From NCBI GenBank assembly GCA_964559535.1, contig CAZLIC010000015.1, forward strand, positions 1-64,000: a stretch of DNA of 64,000 nt, written 5' to 3'. The notes under the pieces were generated by a model that did no database searches, was not told the origin of the DNA, and saw only the letters and a list, made by a program, of their open reading frames with translations. Shown here piece after piece: positions 8,666-17,477 of the stretch (its first letter is position 1; each line of letters opens with the position of its first letter). The position numbers and the translations under genes are program-made. Origin of the DNA: CAZLIC01 sp964559535 (lineage in GTDB: Bacteria; Pseudomonadota; Alphaproteobacteria; Rhodobacterales; Rhodobacteraceae).

Positions 8666-8983
8666 TCAGCCCTTCACGTTGGCCGGATAGCCCGCCTGTG
8701 CCGAGGCTTCTGCAATCGCCGCTGCATTGGTCAGGGCGGGATCGAAGGTCACGGTCGCGCTGCGGCTGTCAAAATCCACCTCGACCGATTGCACACCTTC
8801 GACTCCGCTCATCGCGGCCTTGACCGTCACCGGACACAGTGCGCAGGTCATATCAGGCACATCAAAGCTGACTTCCGTCAGCGCGGCTGCGGCGGTCGTG
8901 GCCGTCTGCGCAAGAACCATCGGCGCGGTGGCGGGAAGTCCGAGCATCAGCGCGCCGAGCGCCAGAATAGCAAAACGTTTCAT
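8666..8983 (-). CDS. merP: Periplasmic mercury-binding protein MerP
   Basis: A 105-residue protein with a signal peptide (LALGALMLGLPATAPMVLAQ) and one HMA fold. The metal site is DMTCALCPVTV with C47 and C50. MerP normally has GMTCAACPITV, so Gly is replaced by Asp and one Ala by Leu. It collects Hg(II) in the periplasm and hands it to MerT or MerF. It lies 19 bases downstream of merT. Confidence 0.93.
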   Translation of the reverse strand: MKRFAILALGALMLGLPATAPMVLAQTATTAAAALTEVSFDVPDMTCALCPVTVKAAMSGVEGVQSVEVDFDSRSATVTFDPALTNAAAIAEASAQAGYPANVKG

Positions 8984-9002
8984 CAGGTTTCTCCTATAGG
9001 TT

Positions 9003-9386
9003 TCAGTAGAGCAGCGGAGCCCACGAATTGAGCGTCACGGACAGCAGGACCAGCACCGTCGCCACCCAGAGCGCCGCCTTGGTGAGGCGCGACGATTGCG
9101 GGCGGGCGCAGTACGTCCCTTCCACGCACACGGGTTTGGTACGGAAATAGACGTGCCAGAACCCCAGCCCGATGAAGACGATGGCGATGCCCGAGGTCAG
9201 TGGTTTGTAGGGTTCAAGGGCTGTCAGATTCCCTATCCATGAGCCGGATATTCCCAGGGTCACCAGCACCAGCGGCACGATGCAGCAGGCCGAAGCCAGA
9301 AACGCCCCCGCCAGCCCGAGCGTGGCAAACAGGCCCTTGTGATCGGCGCTTTGCTGCGCGGTTTCGGTATCGTGAATGTCACTCAT
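9003..9386 (-). CDS. merT: Mercuric ion transporter MerT
   Basis: A 127-residue inner-membrane protein with three predicted helices. The cysteine pair C34/C35 lies in helix 1 (FLASACCIVPLVLV). A second, spaced pair is C87/C93 in KPVCVEGTYC on the cytoplasmic loop. The ATG at 9386 is preferred over 9404 because AAGGA lies 8 bases ahead of it, and because the operon promoter would leave only about 5 bases before 9404. It is the first gene of the resistance operon. Confidence 0.93.
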   Translation of the reverse strand: MSDIHDTETAQQSADHKGLFATLGLAGAFLASACCIVPLVLVTLGISGSWIGNLTALEPYKPLTSGIAIVFIGLGFWHVYFRTKPVCVEGTYCARPQSSRLTKAALWVATVLVLLSVTLNSWAPLLY

Positions 9387-9416
9387 CGCAGGGTTCCTTG
9401 TCATCCCGGTGCACTC

Positions 9417-9447
9417 TGCCTACGGTCTGTAGCAACTACAGGTGCAA
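9417..9447 (-). promoter_or_regulatory. mer promoter and MerR operator
   Basis: On the minus strand a -35 TTGCAC (9447-9442) and -10 TAGGCA (9422-9417) are separated by 19 bp. This over-long spacer is characteristic of MerR-controlled promoters. The spacer contains the perfect dyad CTGTAG-TTG-CTACAG (9441-9427). MerR is known to bind such a dyad and untwist the DNA when it binds Hg(II). It drives merT to cusA and overlaps the merR leader, so it is likely also autoregulatory. Confidence 0.92.
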
Positions 9448-9458
9448 GGAAAATCATC

Positions 9459-9902
9459 ATGGCTGCCGTTCACGAAGCCGCGACACGCAAAGAAAGCCTC
9501 AAGACAGGGGCACTGCGCCGGGCCGATCTGGCCCGCGCGACCGGCTGCAATCTGGAGACGATCCGCTATTACGAGACGGCGGGCATCCTGCCCCCACCAG
9601 CCCGGACGGACGCAGGTCATCGGACCTATGGCTCCACGGATATACAACGCCTGCGCTTCATTTTGCGCGCCCGCGAGCTGGGGTTTTCGCTTAATGACAT
9701 TCGCGGCTTGCTCGGCCTAGGCGACGGCGCGTTGCGAACCTGCGCCGAGGTCAAGGAAAGGACAGAGGCGCACCTGACGGAAGTTCGTGCCAAAATCGCG
9801 GACCTGCAACGCATTGAGGCCGTGTTGTCAGAAACTGCCAGCCAATGCACGGGCGCGAGGGCTCCCGATTGCGCTGTGCTGCACGCCCTGAATGAACGAT
9901 GA
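9459..9902 (+). CDS. merR: Mercury-responsive transcriptional regulator MerR
   Basis: A 147-residue MerR-family activator/repressor. The N-terminal winged helix includes ATGCNLETIRYYETAGIL, followed by a dimerisation helix. The three Hg(II)-binding cysteines are present: C95 (RTCAEVK), C130 (SQCTG) and C138 (PDCAV). C95 to C130 has the same 35-residue spacing as C82 to C117 of Tn501 MerR. The start at 9459 places the family N-terminus directly after the operator. Transcribed divergently from merT. Confidence 0.95.
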   Translation: MAAVHEAATRKESLKTGALRRADLARATGCNLETIRYYETAGILPPPARTDAGHRTYGSTDIQRLRFILRARELGFSLNDIRGLLGLGDGALRTCAEVKERTEAHLTEVRAKIADLQRIEAVLSETASQCTGARAPDCAVLHALNER

Positions 9903-9931
9903 CGGGTTCCATGAGACCGCTAGAACCGTCA
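9900..9931. terminator. Hairpin between merR and the phage tail-fibre gene
   Basis: TGACGGGTTC (9900-9909) pairs with GAACCGTCA (9923-9931) with one bulged G and a 13-base loop. It lies exactly between the two convergent genes and could terminate both transcripts, but there is no strong T-run on either side. Confidence 0.4.
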
Positions 9932-9936
9932 GTTCC

Positions 9937-11859
9937 TCAGTAATCTGTCTCCACATACACCCCCGAGCAGTCATAAGCGACTGCTGCCGCCGTTGCCCCG
10001 TTGTTCATAAACAGCCGGGGTGACAGGAACTGCGTGTTGGCAGGCAGGTCGGCGGTGATCTCCTGCTCGAATACCGCGCCGGAAACCTCGTCGACCACCC
10101 GCACCCAGACCGAACTGCCATTAGGCGGTGCCGCGATGAGCAGGGTCAGCACCCCACCCGTCGCGATGCCGAAACTCGCCCCCATGTCGGTCAGCGTCGG
10201 CGCGCCGGTGCTGTCGTTTGCGACCAGCTGCCAGCGGGTATGCGTGCCGCGCTGGAATCCGATGCCGATGGAGTTGATGGCGGCGGCCAGCGTCAGAGTG
10301 GTGGCCAACGCGGCGGTCGAGCCATAGAGGCCAAAGAAGCCCATGCCGGTCGCCTGCAGCGTCGTGAGCGAAATCCGCGTGACGAAAGTCCAGCCGCCCA
10401 GCCCCGCCGCGTTGCCGCGCCAGCAGGCCCAACCGGCAGAACGCTGGTCGGCGGCCGAATCCACCACCGCCGCCGAAGTCAGCCGCCAGCGGCGCATGCT
10501 GGCGGCCAGGTTCGTCGCAGCCAACGTGGGGGTGGACACGGTGCCGACCGAGGAGACGGGCAAGCCTTCGGTCGTGATCGTGGTGGTGACCGAGGGCGAC
10601 CAGTTGGCGATCCGGTTGACCCCGAAATGCGGCTGCAGCGGGAAATCCCTGCCGGAAGGGCGCATCACGTCGATCCAAGGGGCACCCGCTCGGTTGCGGG
10701 CATACACGGCCGCCTTTCCAGTAGGCGGAGGGGTTGGCGCGGCACTGAGCCCCGGCAGGATTGTCGGCTGCGGCAGTTCTACCTGGCCATTGGTGCGGTC
10801 GATCTTCAAGGCATCGAAGAAGGCTGAGCCATCCGGGCTGACCTTGAAGCTGAAATCATCATTGCCCAGCAGGCCGATCAGCGCCCGGGCCGAAAACCCG
10901 GTCTTGAAAGCGAAAGCTGCATCGTTTCCGGCGGCCGCCTTGTTGACGGTGGCCTCGATGCCTGCGCCTGCGTTGTTGAACAGCAGTGCCGGGGTATTGA
11001 CTGACACGCGATTGTAGCTGTCGGCTGTCGCCCCACCGAGGCCGAGAAGCTGCGCGGTCAGGTTGGCTTGCGGCATGCCAACCTGCGTGACGGCGTTGGC
11101 GAAGGTCACGGTTGGCGTGTTCACCACCGTCGTGCCTGCGGCCCCCGCCGTGGCCGAGCCGATGTTGACGACCGTGGTCGATCCGGAAGCGCCGCCGGTG
11201 CCGAGGTTCACAGTCTTGGTGACGCCGGTGGTCGTCGCCCCGGTGCCCATGCCGTAAGTGGCGGTCGTCGTTGCCGTGCCGATGCTGGCCAACGCCGCCG
11301 AGACGGTGACAGTGCCCAAGGCGGTCAGCGTGCCGGAGAAGGTCTTGTTGCCGGTGAACGTCTGGGTGCCCGCGAGGATTGCCAATTCGCTGGAGGTGTT
11401 GGGCAGCGTGAAGGTCCGGGTTGTTCCGGTGGAGATCCCCGACAGCGAAAACAGCGCCTTCTTCGTCGGATCGGCGTCGTTGACGAGGCTGAAGATCGAG
11501 TCGGAAACATCCTGCGGCACGCCGACCGGATCCCAGGCGCTGCCATTCCACACCGCGAAGGCTTGTTCCGCCGCGATCCAGACCAGCCAGCCTTGGCGTG
11601 GCACCAGGCGCAGCCAGACGCCATCGACCCAGAAGGCCACGTTCAGATCCCACCCCGCCCAGAGGCCCGTCGCGCCCGATGCCACGAGGTGGCGGTCGCC
11701 ATCGGCGGGACCTGCGGGCGGCGTAGTGCGCGTGCGGTCGAGGACCGACAGTTGCACCATGGCGTCGAGCAGGCGCAGGGCCTCGTTGTGGGTGACATGC
11801 TTCTGGGCTTGGGCCGCCAGCAGGTAAGGCAGGCCAAGATGGGTGGAGGTGTCGGACAT
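9937..11859 (-). CDS. DUF2793 phage tail-fibre-like protein
   Basis: A 640-residue protein. The first ~110 residues are the DUF2793 domain (HLGLPYLLAAQAQKHVTHNE, then the WVDGVWLRLVPRQGW region), a module found at the end of GTA-like and siphophage tail operons of Rhodobacterales. A long Thr/Gly/Ala/Val-rich beta-repeat shaft follows (for example VNLGTGGASGSTTVVNIGS), then a C-terminal region typical of receptor-binding or fibre tips. It is the last gene of the late operon and probably determines host adsorption. The variable C-terminal part has no family I can name. Confidence 0.8.
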   Translation of the reverse strand: MSDTSTHLGLPYLLAAQAQKHVTHNEALRLLDAMVQLSVLDRTRTTPPAGPADGDRHLVASGATGLWAGWDLNVAFWVDGVWLRLVPRQGWLVWIAAEQAFAVWNGSAWDPVGVPQDVSDSIFSLVNDADPTKKALFSLSGISTGTTRTFTLPNTSSELAILAGTQTFTGNKTFSGTLTALGTVTVSAALASIGTATTTATYGMGTGATTTGVTKTVNLGTGGASGSTTVVNIGSATAGAAGTTVVNTPTVTFANAVTQVGMPQANLTAQLLGLGGATADSYNRVSVNTPALLFNNAGAGIEATVNKAAAGNDAAFAFKTGFSARALIGLLGNDDFSFKVSPDGSAFFDALKIDRTNGQVELPQPTILPGLSAAPTPPPTGKAAVYARNRAGAPWIDVMRPSGRDFPLQPHFGVNRIANWSPSVTTTITTEGLPVSSVGTVSTPTLAATNLAASMRRWRLTSAAVVDSAADQRSAGWACWRGNAAGLGGWTFVTRISLTTLQATGMGFFGLYGSTAALATTLTLAAAINSIGIGFQRGTHTRWQLVANDSTGAPTLTDMGASFGIATGGVLTLLIAAPPNGSSVWVRVVDEVSGAVFEQEITADLPANTQFLSPRLFMNNGATAAAVAYDCSGVYVETDY

Positions 11860-11868
11860 GACGGGCCT

Positions 11869-14800
11869 TCAGAACTGGAGGGTGACGGTGACGGGATCGC
11901 CGCGACCGAGGCGGTTCGAGAGTTGGTAGATGCGGATCGCCAGCGTCTGACCGGGGCCGAGCGGTGCGCCCCAGTCGGCGGTCTGCTGGGCGGCGGTGTA
12001 GAGGACGGAGGTCGTGGTGCTGGTCAGCGTCCGCTTGACCGCTGCCCCGTCGAGGATCTGGACGTCATAGCTTTCGAGGTCTTCGGCCAGCGGCACCTCG
12101 ACCTGTTCCCAGGCATCAGCGACCAGCGCGCGCGACCGGCGCGTCCAGCGGATCGTCAAATCGCCCGGGCTGCGCGCCGTGCGCCACGGCTGCCCAGTAT
12201 GGACCGGGGCGAAGGGCACGAGGCCGCGACCGGCTGGCGTGAAGGCGAGCTCGGTGTAGCTGGCGTCGCTGACGGATCGCGCCGCAGGGCCGATTCGCCA
12301 GTTCCACGGCAGACCGAGATCGGCTTCAGCGATCGGCAGCGGGGCAAGGGCCGTGTCCAGCACCACCACCCGCGCGCCTGCCGGGGTCGGATTGCCCATC
12401 GCGGCTTCGGTACCTCGCTGGCCGCGCAGAAGGTGGGTCAGGCGATAGCGGCCGGGGGCGATCAGTTCGGCGGCACCCGCCTGCACGATTTCCCAGATGC
12501 CAAGCGCGGATTCCACTGCAAGCGCGTTGGCGCCACCGAACAGGGTCAGATCGGTGACGCTTTCCAGCGTGCCGGAGGCCAGATCGACGACCAGCTCATT
12601 GCCGAGATCGAAGCGCGAGGTCGGGCCCGGATAGAAGTCTGACACCAGCATGCCAATCCGCGCGCGACTGCCAAAGGTGCTCAGCAAGGCAAACCCATCC
12701 GCCCCTGGGCTGCGGAACACTGCCATCTCGCCCGGCCAGGGAACCGCATGGGCCGCAACCATCGGCCGGTGCGCGGGCTGCTCCTCGGAAAGCTGTGGCA
12801 GGTCGAGCAACACGACATCCGGCGCACCGAAGACCACGGACCGGGCCAGCGAGGCCGGTCGCGGATCGCCGGGCGGCAGGTCATAGGCGGCGCGGTCCTG
12901 GCGGACGGCCTCGATGCCCCGGCCATCGGAATCGGCGATGGACACCAGCCGCAACTCGATCTCGCGGCCATCATGCACCAGCCGGATGACGTCGGCTGGG
13001 TCCAGCGCCAGCCGGGACGGTGGCAGGCGGAAGGTGGCGCTCTCGCGGCCGATCCACGCCTCCATCAGCGCGCGGCGGCAACGGCGTTCGGCCTCTTCGG
13101 GCGGGATTGCCATCGGGAAGGACTCGGACGCGATGCGGGTGGTGTCGACGGTGATGCGGCGGGCTTCGACAAGGGCCGCGTCATAGTCCTCGTCGGCCCG
13201 CGCGACCTGCCACTTCAGCGCCTGCGGCAGTTCGGTTTCCTGCGCACGGACCAGTTCCAGTGCCTCGGCTTCGCGGGAGGCCACGAGGGCGTCGTGCGTC
13301 AGGGTCAAAACAGACGCCCGCCCGCGCATGACGAAGCGGATCATGCCTTCGGTCTCGATGGCATCGAACCCGAAATGCCGGGCCAGCGTGCTGATCGAGG
13401 ATCGTGGGGCTTCCAGCGCTGTGATGGCGTAACCCTCGACCGCCCCCCAGAGGCCGGACACGTCGATCAGCGCTTCGGGCATCCCGGCACGGAGGCACAG
13501 GTGACGCACGAGGGCCGCCAGCGAGACCGCCCCCAGCCGTCCGGTCAGCCAGTGCCCCAGTCGCCAGTTCGGACCATCGGTCCAGACGTCAGTCAGTTCG
13601 GGGAAAAATGGATAGGGCCGGGCATCCCATGTCCAGGCGGCACATTCCGGCACATGCACCATCCGGCCGCCGTAGACTGAGGAGATCGGGTTTTGGGCCG
13701 CATCACTCCAATGCTGGTAGCTCGCTTCCAGGTAGGCCCGCTGGATCGCGTCATCGCGCCAGCCGCGCGAGAAATACGGCGTGAAGCTTTCAGACGACTT
13801 CGGGTCGAAGAAGACGTTGGGTTGGTTCGTACCCCGGTCGATGGCGGGGCAACCCAGTTCGGTGAATCGGATGGGTTTCGATTGCGGCACCCATGCGGTG
13901 GCCAAGCCGCTCTCCACTCCGCCCGGCCGGTTGTAGTGCGGGTTCGTCCACCAGGCACGGATATCCTTCGGGCGAAACACCCAAGGCTTGCCTGCCGCGC
14001 CATCGGTGATGGCCGTGCGGACTTGCGCAGAGCGGTCGGCGGCGCTGGCATAGAACCAGTCGAACCCTTCGCCCCCGGCGATGTTCGCCTGGAGGTAGGC
14101 ACGGTCGTAGATGGCGGGCCAGCCTTCAAGCGCATCAGCATGGTCGAAACCGTCTCGCCAGTCGGACAGCGGCAGATAGTTGTCGATGCCCACGAAGTCG
14201 ATGTTGGCATCCGACCAGAGCGGGTCGAGATGGAAATGGACGTCGCCGCTGGCGTCCTGCGGGTGGTGGCCGAAGTATTCCGACCAGTCGGCGGCATAGC
14301 CGATCTTCGTGCCCGCACCGAGGATGGCGCTCACGTCGGCCGCGAGGGTCCTGAAGGCGGTAACGGCAGGGTAAGTGCTTGCCCCCGAGCGGATGGTGGT
14401 CAGGCCGGGCATCTCGGTGCCGATAAGGAAGGCATCGACCCCGCCCGCCGCCGCGCAGAGATGGGCATAGTGCAGCACCATGCGGCGCAGGCCCCAGTCG
14501 CTGGGCGAGCCGGTGAAGGCGACGGTCTCGCCGCTGACGCTGAAATTCCCCGGCATCGCCGTGCCGAACAGCGCCGACACCTGCGTTGCCGCCGAGCCGG
14601 TCTTGTCGACCGATCCGGCAAAGCCCGCCGCCGGGGAACAGGTGATCCGCCCCCGCCATGGAAATGCAGGTTGGCCCGGCGTGGCGGCATTGACGCTGTA
14701 GGGGTTCGGCAGCGTGTTGCCGGGTGGCACGTCCATTAGCAGGAAGGGATAGAAGGTGACCCGCAGCCCGCGCGCCTTCATCTCCTGAATCGCCTGCACC

Positions 14801-15834
14801 ACCGCGAAATCCGCAGGCGTGCCGCCATAGACCGGCCGATCCTCCGCGTCGCGGCTGACCAGATGCGCGCTGGCCCTGCTGACGCCATTCACCGACCAGT
14901 TGGCGGGCGTGGTGGCCTTGGAGGCGACCTCGACGCCCGGCTTCACTTTGCAGGAACCCGCGCGCAGATCGTTGCCGAACCAGGCCACGACGAGGCTCAC
15001 GCTCTCGACCGCCGGGGCCATGGCCTGCAGCCGGTCCAGCGCCACCACGATGTCGGGCTGGTTGGGCAGCGCGTTCAGGTTCTCCGCGACCGTGGCACCA
15101 CCGCTGCCCTTGCGGATGGCGTCCGTGGCGTAGGTGAACTCGCCCGACGCCGGGATCAGTGTGACGGCGCGGGTCAGCCCTTCGGCGGTGTCGGCATCGG
15201 CCAGCGGGCGGAACACCTCGAACGACAGCTGCGGCAGGCGGTTGCCAAAGATCGCCAGCGCCAGATCCTCGAACACGACATAGGCCGTGTCGCGATACGC
15301 AGGCGTGTTGGCGGCTCCCATCTTGGCGGCGATGAAGGGATCGGCAGTCTGCGCCTCGTTGCCGGGATACCACCGCCAGGTCACGCCGGTCATGTCCATC
15401 GCCTTGCCGTCGGCCCAGACGCGGCCGATGCCGGTGATCGGACCCTCGCAGAGCGCCACAGCAAAGCTGGCATAGTAGAGGTATTCGGTGGTCTTGACCT
15501 TGCCGCCGCCACCGCCCTTGCCGCCGCCCTGTGTCGTGGTCTTCGTCTCCTCGCGGAAATCGGTGGCCCAGATGATGTTGCCACCGATCCGCATCCGGCC
15601 GTAGAGGCGCGGGATCACCGCGCCTTCGGTGGCCGAGGTGATGCGCAGCGTGTCGAGCCGTGCGCCCTCGATCCGCTGGGCGGGGGCGAGCGAGGACACG
15701 ATCCAGCTGTCGACCACCGACCCCACGGTCGATCCGATGAAGCCGCCGATAGCAGCACCGGAAAAGCCGAGGATCGCGCCGCCAAAGGCCCCGCCGATGG
15801 CAGTGCCGACAGCGCCGAGGACAAGCGTGGCCAT
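11869..15834 (-). CDS. GTA-type tail host-specificity protein with TIM-barrel-like domain (gp15-like)
   Basis: A 1321-residue baseplate hub/central fibre protein. It begins with a Gly/Ala-rich membrane-active segment (GGAFGGAILGFSGAAIGGF), then PRLYGRMRIGGNIIWATDF, a family hallmark. In the middle is the glycoside-hydrolase-like TIM barrel (WSEYFGHHPQD, DFVGIDNYLPLSDWRDG, RFTELGCPAIDRGTNQPNVF). The tip domains follow. In RcGTA the homologue sits at the tail tip and contacts the cell envelope. Size and position (after NlpC/P60, before DUF2793) match that order. Confidence 0.92.
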   Translation of the reverse strand: MATLVLGAVGTAIGGAFGGAILGFSGAAIGGFIGSTVGSVVDSWIVSSLAPAQRIEGARLDTLRITSATEGAVIPRLYGRMRIGGNIIWATDFREETKTTTQGGGKGGGGGKVKTTEYLYYASFAVALCEGPITGIGRVWADGKAMDMTGVTWRWYPGNEAQTADPFIAAKMGAANTPAYRDTAYVVFEDLALAIFGNRLPQLSFEVFRPLADADTAEGLTRAVTLIPASGEFTYATDAIRKGSGGATVAENLNALPNQPDIVVALDRLQAMAPAVESVSLVVAWFGNDLRAGSCKVKPGVEVASKATTPANWSVNGVSRASAHLVSRDAEDRPVYGGTPADFAVVQAIQEMKARGLRVTFYPFLLMDVPPGNTLPNPYSVNAATPGQPAFPWRGRITCSPAAGFAGSVDKTGSAATQVSALFGTAMPGNFSVSGETVAFTGSPSDWGLRRMVLHYAHLCAAAGGVDAFLIGTEMPGLTTIRSGASTYPAVTAFRTLAADVSAILGAGTKIGYAADWSEYFGHHPQDASGDVHFHLDPLWSDANIDFVGIDNYLPLSDWRDGFDHADALEGWPAIYDRAYLQANIAGGEGFDWFYASAADRSAQVRTAITDGAAGKPWVFRPKDIRAWWTNPHYNRPGGVESGLATAWVPQSKPIRFTELGCPAIDRGTNQPNVFFDPKSSESFTPYFSRGWRDDAIQRAYLEASYQHWSDAAQNPISSVYGGRMVHVPECAAWTWDARPYPFFPELTDVWTDGPNWRLGHWLTGRLGAVSLAALVRHLCLRAGMPEALIDVSGLWGAVEGYAITALEAPRSSISTLARHFGFDAIETEGMIRFVMRGRASVLTLTHDALVASREAEALELVRAQETELPQALKWQVARADEDYDAALVEARRITVDTTRIASESFPMAIPPEEAERRCRRALMEAWIGRESATFRLPPSRLALDPADVIRLVHDGREIELRLVSIADSDGRGIEAVRQDRAAYDLPPGDPRPASLARSVVFGAPDVVLLDLPQLSEEQPAHRPMVAAHAVPWPGEMAVFRSPGADGFALLSTFGSRARIGMLVSDFYPGPTSRFDLGNELVVDLASGTLESVTDLTLFGGANALAVESALGIWEIVQAGAAELIAPGRYRLTHLLRGQRGTEAAMGNPTPAGARVVVLDTALAPLPIAEADLGLPWNWRIGPAARSVSDASYTELAFTPAGRGLVPFAPVHTGQPWRTARSPGDLTIRWTRRSRALVADAWEQVEVPLAEDLESYDVQILDGAAVKRTLTSTTTSVLYTAAQQTADWGAPLGPGQTLAIRIYQLSNRLGRGDPVTVTLQF

Positions 15835-15843
15835 GGAAAACTC

Positions 15844-16278
15844 TCAGCGTTGGGGAAAGAGGAAGGCGAAGGCGATGCGGCGTCGCCAGATCGGGGACAG
15901 CGGTTCCTCGATCACTCCGAGCCGCTCGTATGCGTGCAGGAAGGTGTCAGGGCCGGTCAGAATGCCGACATGCTTGGCGATGGCGCGCGGCATCATGCGA
16001 AAGAGGATCAGCGCCCCGGGTGGGGCATCGGCGGGTGCGATTTCCGGCATCATGCGGCGCGCGCCTTCGGCCAGCACCTCGCGCGGGCCGCTCTCGCCCC
16101 AGTCCCGGCTATAAGGCGGGATCGGGAAAGGTTCTGGCCCCACCACCTCGCGCCAGACACCGCGCGCGAGGCCGAGGCAGTCACAGCCGACGCCCTTCAG
16201 GCTGGCTTGGTCATGGTACGGGGTGCCCAGCCAGGACCGGACGACGGCGATGACCATGTCGGGATTAGCAGGCGTCAC
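15844..16278 (-). CDS. NlpC/P60 family tail peptidase (gp14-like)
   Basis: A 144-residue protein from a GTG start at 16278 that overlaps the preceding DUF2163 gene as GTGA. The catalytic Cys is C34 in GVGCDCLGLARGVW and the His is H103 in AIAKHVGIL. The papain-like fold of the family cuts peptidoglycan cross-links. In GTA and siphophage tails this protein opens the cell wall locally during DNA entry. Longer frames that start further upstream are antisense-like extensions into the DUF2163 gene and are not supported. Confidence 0.88.
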   Translation of the reverse strand: MTPANPDMVIAVVRSWLGTPYHDQASLKGVGCDCLGLARGVWREVVGPEPFPIPPYSRDWGESGPREVLAEGARRMMPEIAPADAPPGALILFRMMPRAIAKHVGILTGPDTFLHAYERLGVIEEPLSPIWRRRIAFAFLFPQR

Positions 16279-17159
16279 AGCACCGCCCCCTCGTGGCCGC
16301 CATCGGTGGTGGCATAGCGCAGGACAGCATCCTGGCCGGGGATATTGGGAAAGCCCCGGAAATTGGCGACATTGGCGAACTTCGTGCCGCAGGTCATAAT
16401 GCGCTTGTCGCATCCGGCGCGGATTATGAACGTGTCCGTCCCGGCGATGGCGCGCACCGGGGCTTCCAACAGGGTCAGGATGGCGATGCCGTCGACGAGG
16501 TCGTGCGACAACACCTCGGCCCGCCGCCCGCCATTGGCTCCGCTGGTCCAGTCGAGGGTGCCGAAGGTGAACCAGCCAGTGGTGAACCCGCCAAGTCCAG
16601 AGGCGGTAAACGCGCGGTCGCGCAGCAGGTCGACGATTGCGCCAGAGCCCTTGAACGCCGGGGCCTCGAGATTGACCCCGCAACGCGCATCGCCAAGGGC
16701 GGCATCGCAACTCGCCTGAAACGTTCGCCCGACCGTCTGGCCAAGAACATGCGCAAGGGATCGCACCTCGGCCACGAAGGCCAGCCGTCCCCGCCTGATC
16801 TGGCCGATGGCGCCGCGTCGCATCAGCAGCCGCTGGGAGGTCGCGGCCCAATTCACCCGCCACACTTCGACGGCCGCATTGTCCCAGCGGCCGTCGAGGA
16901 TATCGGTCTCAGTGATCCGGTCGGAGGACAGCACACCTTGGGCGTCCTGCGCATCGACGGAAAGGTCGGAGCCAGAGCGCACTTCCGAGGCTGCGAAGCC
17001 GCTCTCCGGCTCGAAATCGGTGCCGTCGAACGTCAGGGTGCGGTCGTGGTCCGTGAAGCCAAGCGTCACCCCATCGGCGCGCACAATCCGCCAGCACCAG
17101 GCCAGTGTCGTCGTGCCCTCGTCGAGATGGGCCTGAAGTGCGGGCGGGAGGGACTTCAT
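16275..17159 (-). CDS. DUF2163 tail protein (gp13-like)
   Basis: A 294-residue protein with the family features LAWCWRIVRADGVTLGFTDH near the start and a C-terminal cysteine-bearing segment (AGCDKRIMTCGTKFANVANF, GFPNIPGQDAV). In RcGTA this is a baseplate protein that binds an iron-sulfur cluster or metal through Cys residues; that function is family knowledge. It follows a tiny membrane-protein gene with a 4-base overlap and couples to NlpC/P60 downstream. Confidence 0.9.
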   Translation of the reverse strand: MKSLPPALQAHLDEGTTTLAWCWRIVRADGVTLGFTDHDRTLTFDGTDFEPESGFAASEVRSGSDLSVDAQDAQGVLSSDRITETDILDGRWDNAAVEVWRVNWAATSQRLLMRRGAIGQIRRGRLAFVAEVRSLAHVLGQTVGRTFQASCDAALGDARCGVNLEAPAFKGSGAIVDLLRDRAFTASGLGGFTTGWFTFGTLDWTSGANGGRRAEVLSHDLVDGIAILTLLEAPVRAIAGTDTFIIRAGCDKRIMTCGTKFANVANFRGFPNIPGQDAVLRYATTDGGHEGAVL

Positions 17160-17251
17160 GGCCGATCTCCCTTCGCTGCCGCCGCGCAGAGGGCGGCAAT
17201 GAGCACACCCAGCACCCCGCCCAAGATCGTGCCCGCCAGGAAATCAAGCAT
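17156..17251 (-). CDS. Tiny single-helix membrane protein, lysis/tail cassette
   Basis: A 31-residue reading frame from ATG 17251: MLDFLAGTILGGVLGVLIAA followed by a short basic tail. It overlaps the upstream 76-residue gene by 8 bases and the DUF2163 start by 4 bases (ATGA), so it is tightly coupled on both sides. One transmembrane helix fills most of the protein. It could be a lysis accessory or an unannotated small phage membrane protein. Confidence 0.5.
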   Translation of the reverse strand: MLDFLAGTILGGVLGVLIAALCAAAAKGDRP

Positions 17252-17474
17252 CACCGCGGAACCCGCGTTCGATCCGGTCGCGCAGACCGATCAGGCCCAG
17301 ACCGAGCGTGATCAGGGTCATCGGCGATGCATCGCCCGTCCCGGCGAGGATCGCGACGAGCCGGGCCAATTCGGCAAGCTGGCCTTGGTCGGGCAGGAAA
17401 AGCGCACCGCTGCCGGTCAGCACGGCGAGTAGCCCTGCCCACCAGGTGAGCGAGGTCGGTTGGAAATAGCGCAT
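17244..17474 (-). CDS. Small membrane protein of the lysis cassette
   Basis: A 76-residue protein with two hydrophobic segments (WWAGLLAVLTGSGALFL and LVAILAGTGDASPMTLITLG) and a charged C-terminus (RDRIERGFRGDA). It begins directly after the endolysin gene. Size, topology and location are those of a holin or antiholin, but no named family is certain. Confidence 0.6.
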   Translation of the reverse strand: MRYFQPTSLTWWAGLLAVLTGSGALFLPDQGQLAELARLVAILAGTGDASPMTLITLGLGLIGLRDRIERGFRGDA

Positions 17475-17477
17475 GGT

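Noticed and set aside
9339..9458. Upstream start for merR at 9339
   Set aside because: It would place coding sequence across the mer operator and inside merT; the family N-terminus begins after 9459.
11068..12642. A 524-codon plus-strand frame across the fibre and tail-tip genes
   Set aside because: Crosses the boundary of two convincing genes in antisense and has the composition of a shadow.
14135..15373. A 412-codon minus-strand frame inside the TIM-barrel tail protein
   Set aside because: Arg/Gly-rich, low-complexity shadow of a gene with clear family motifs.
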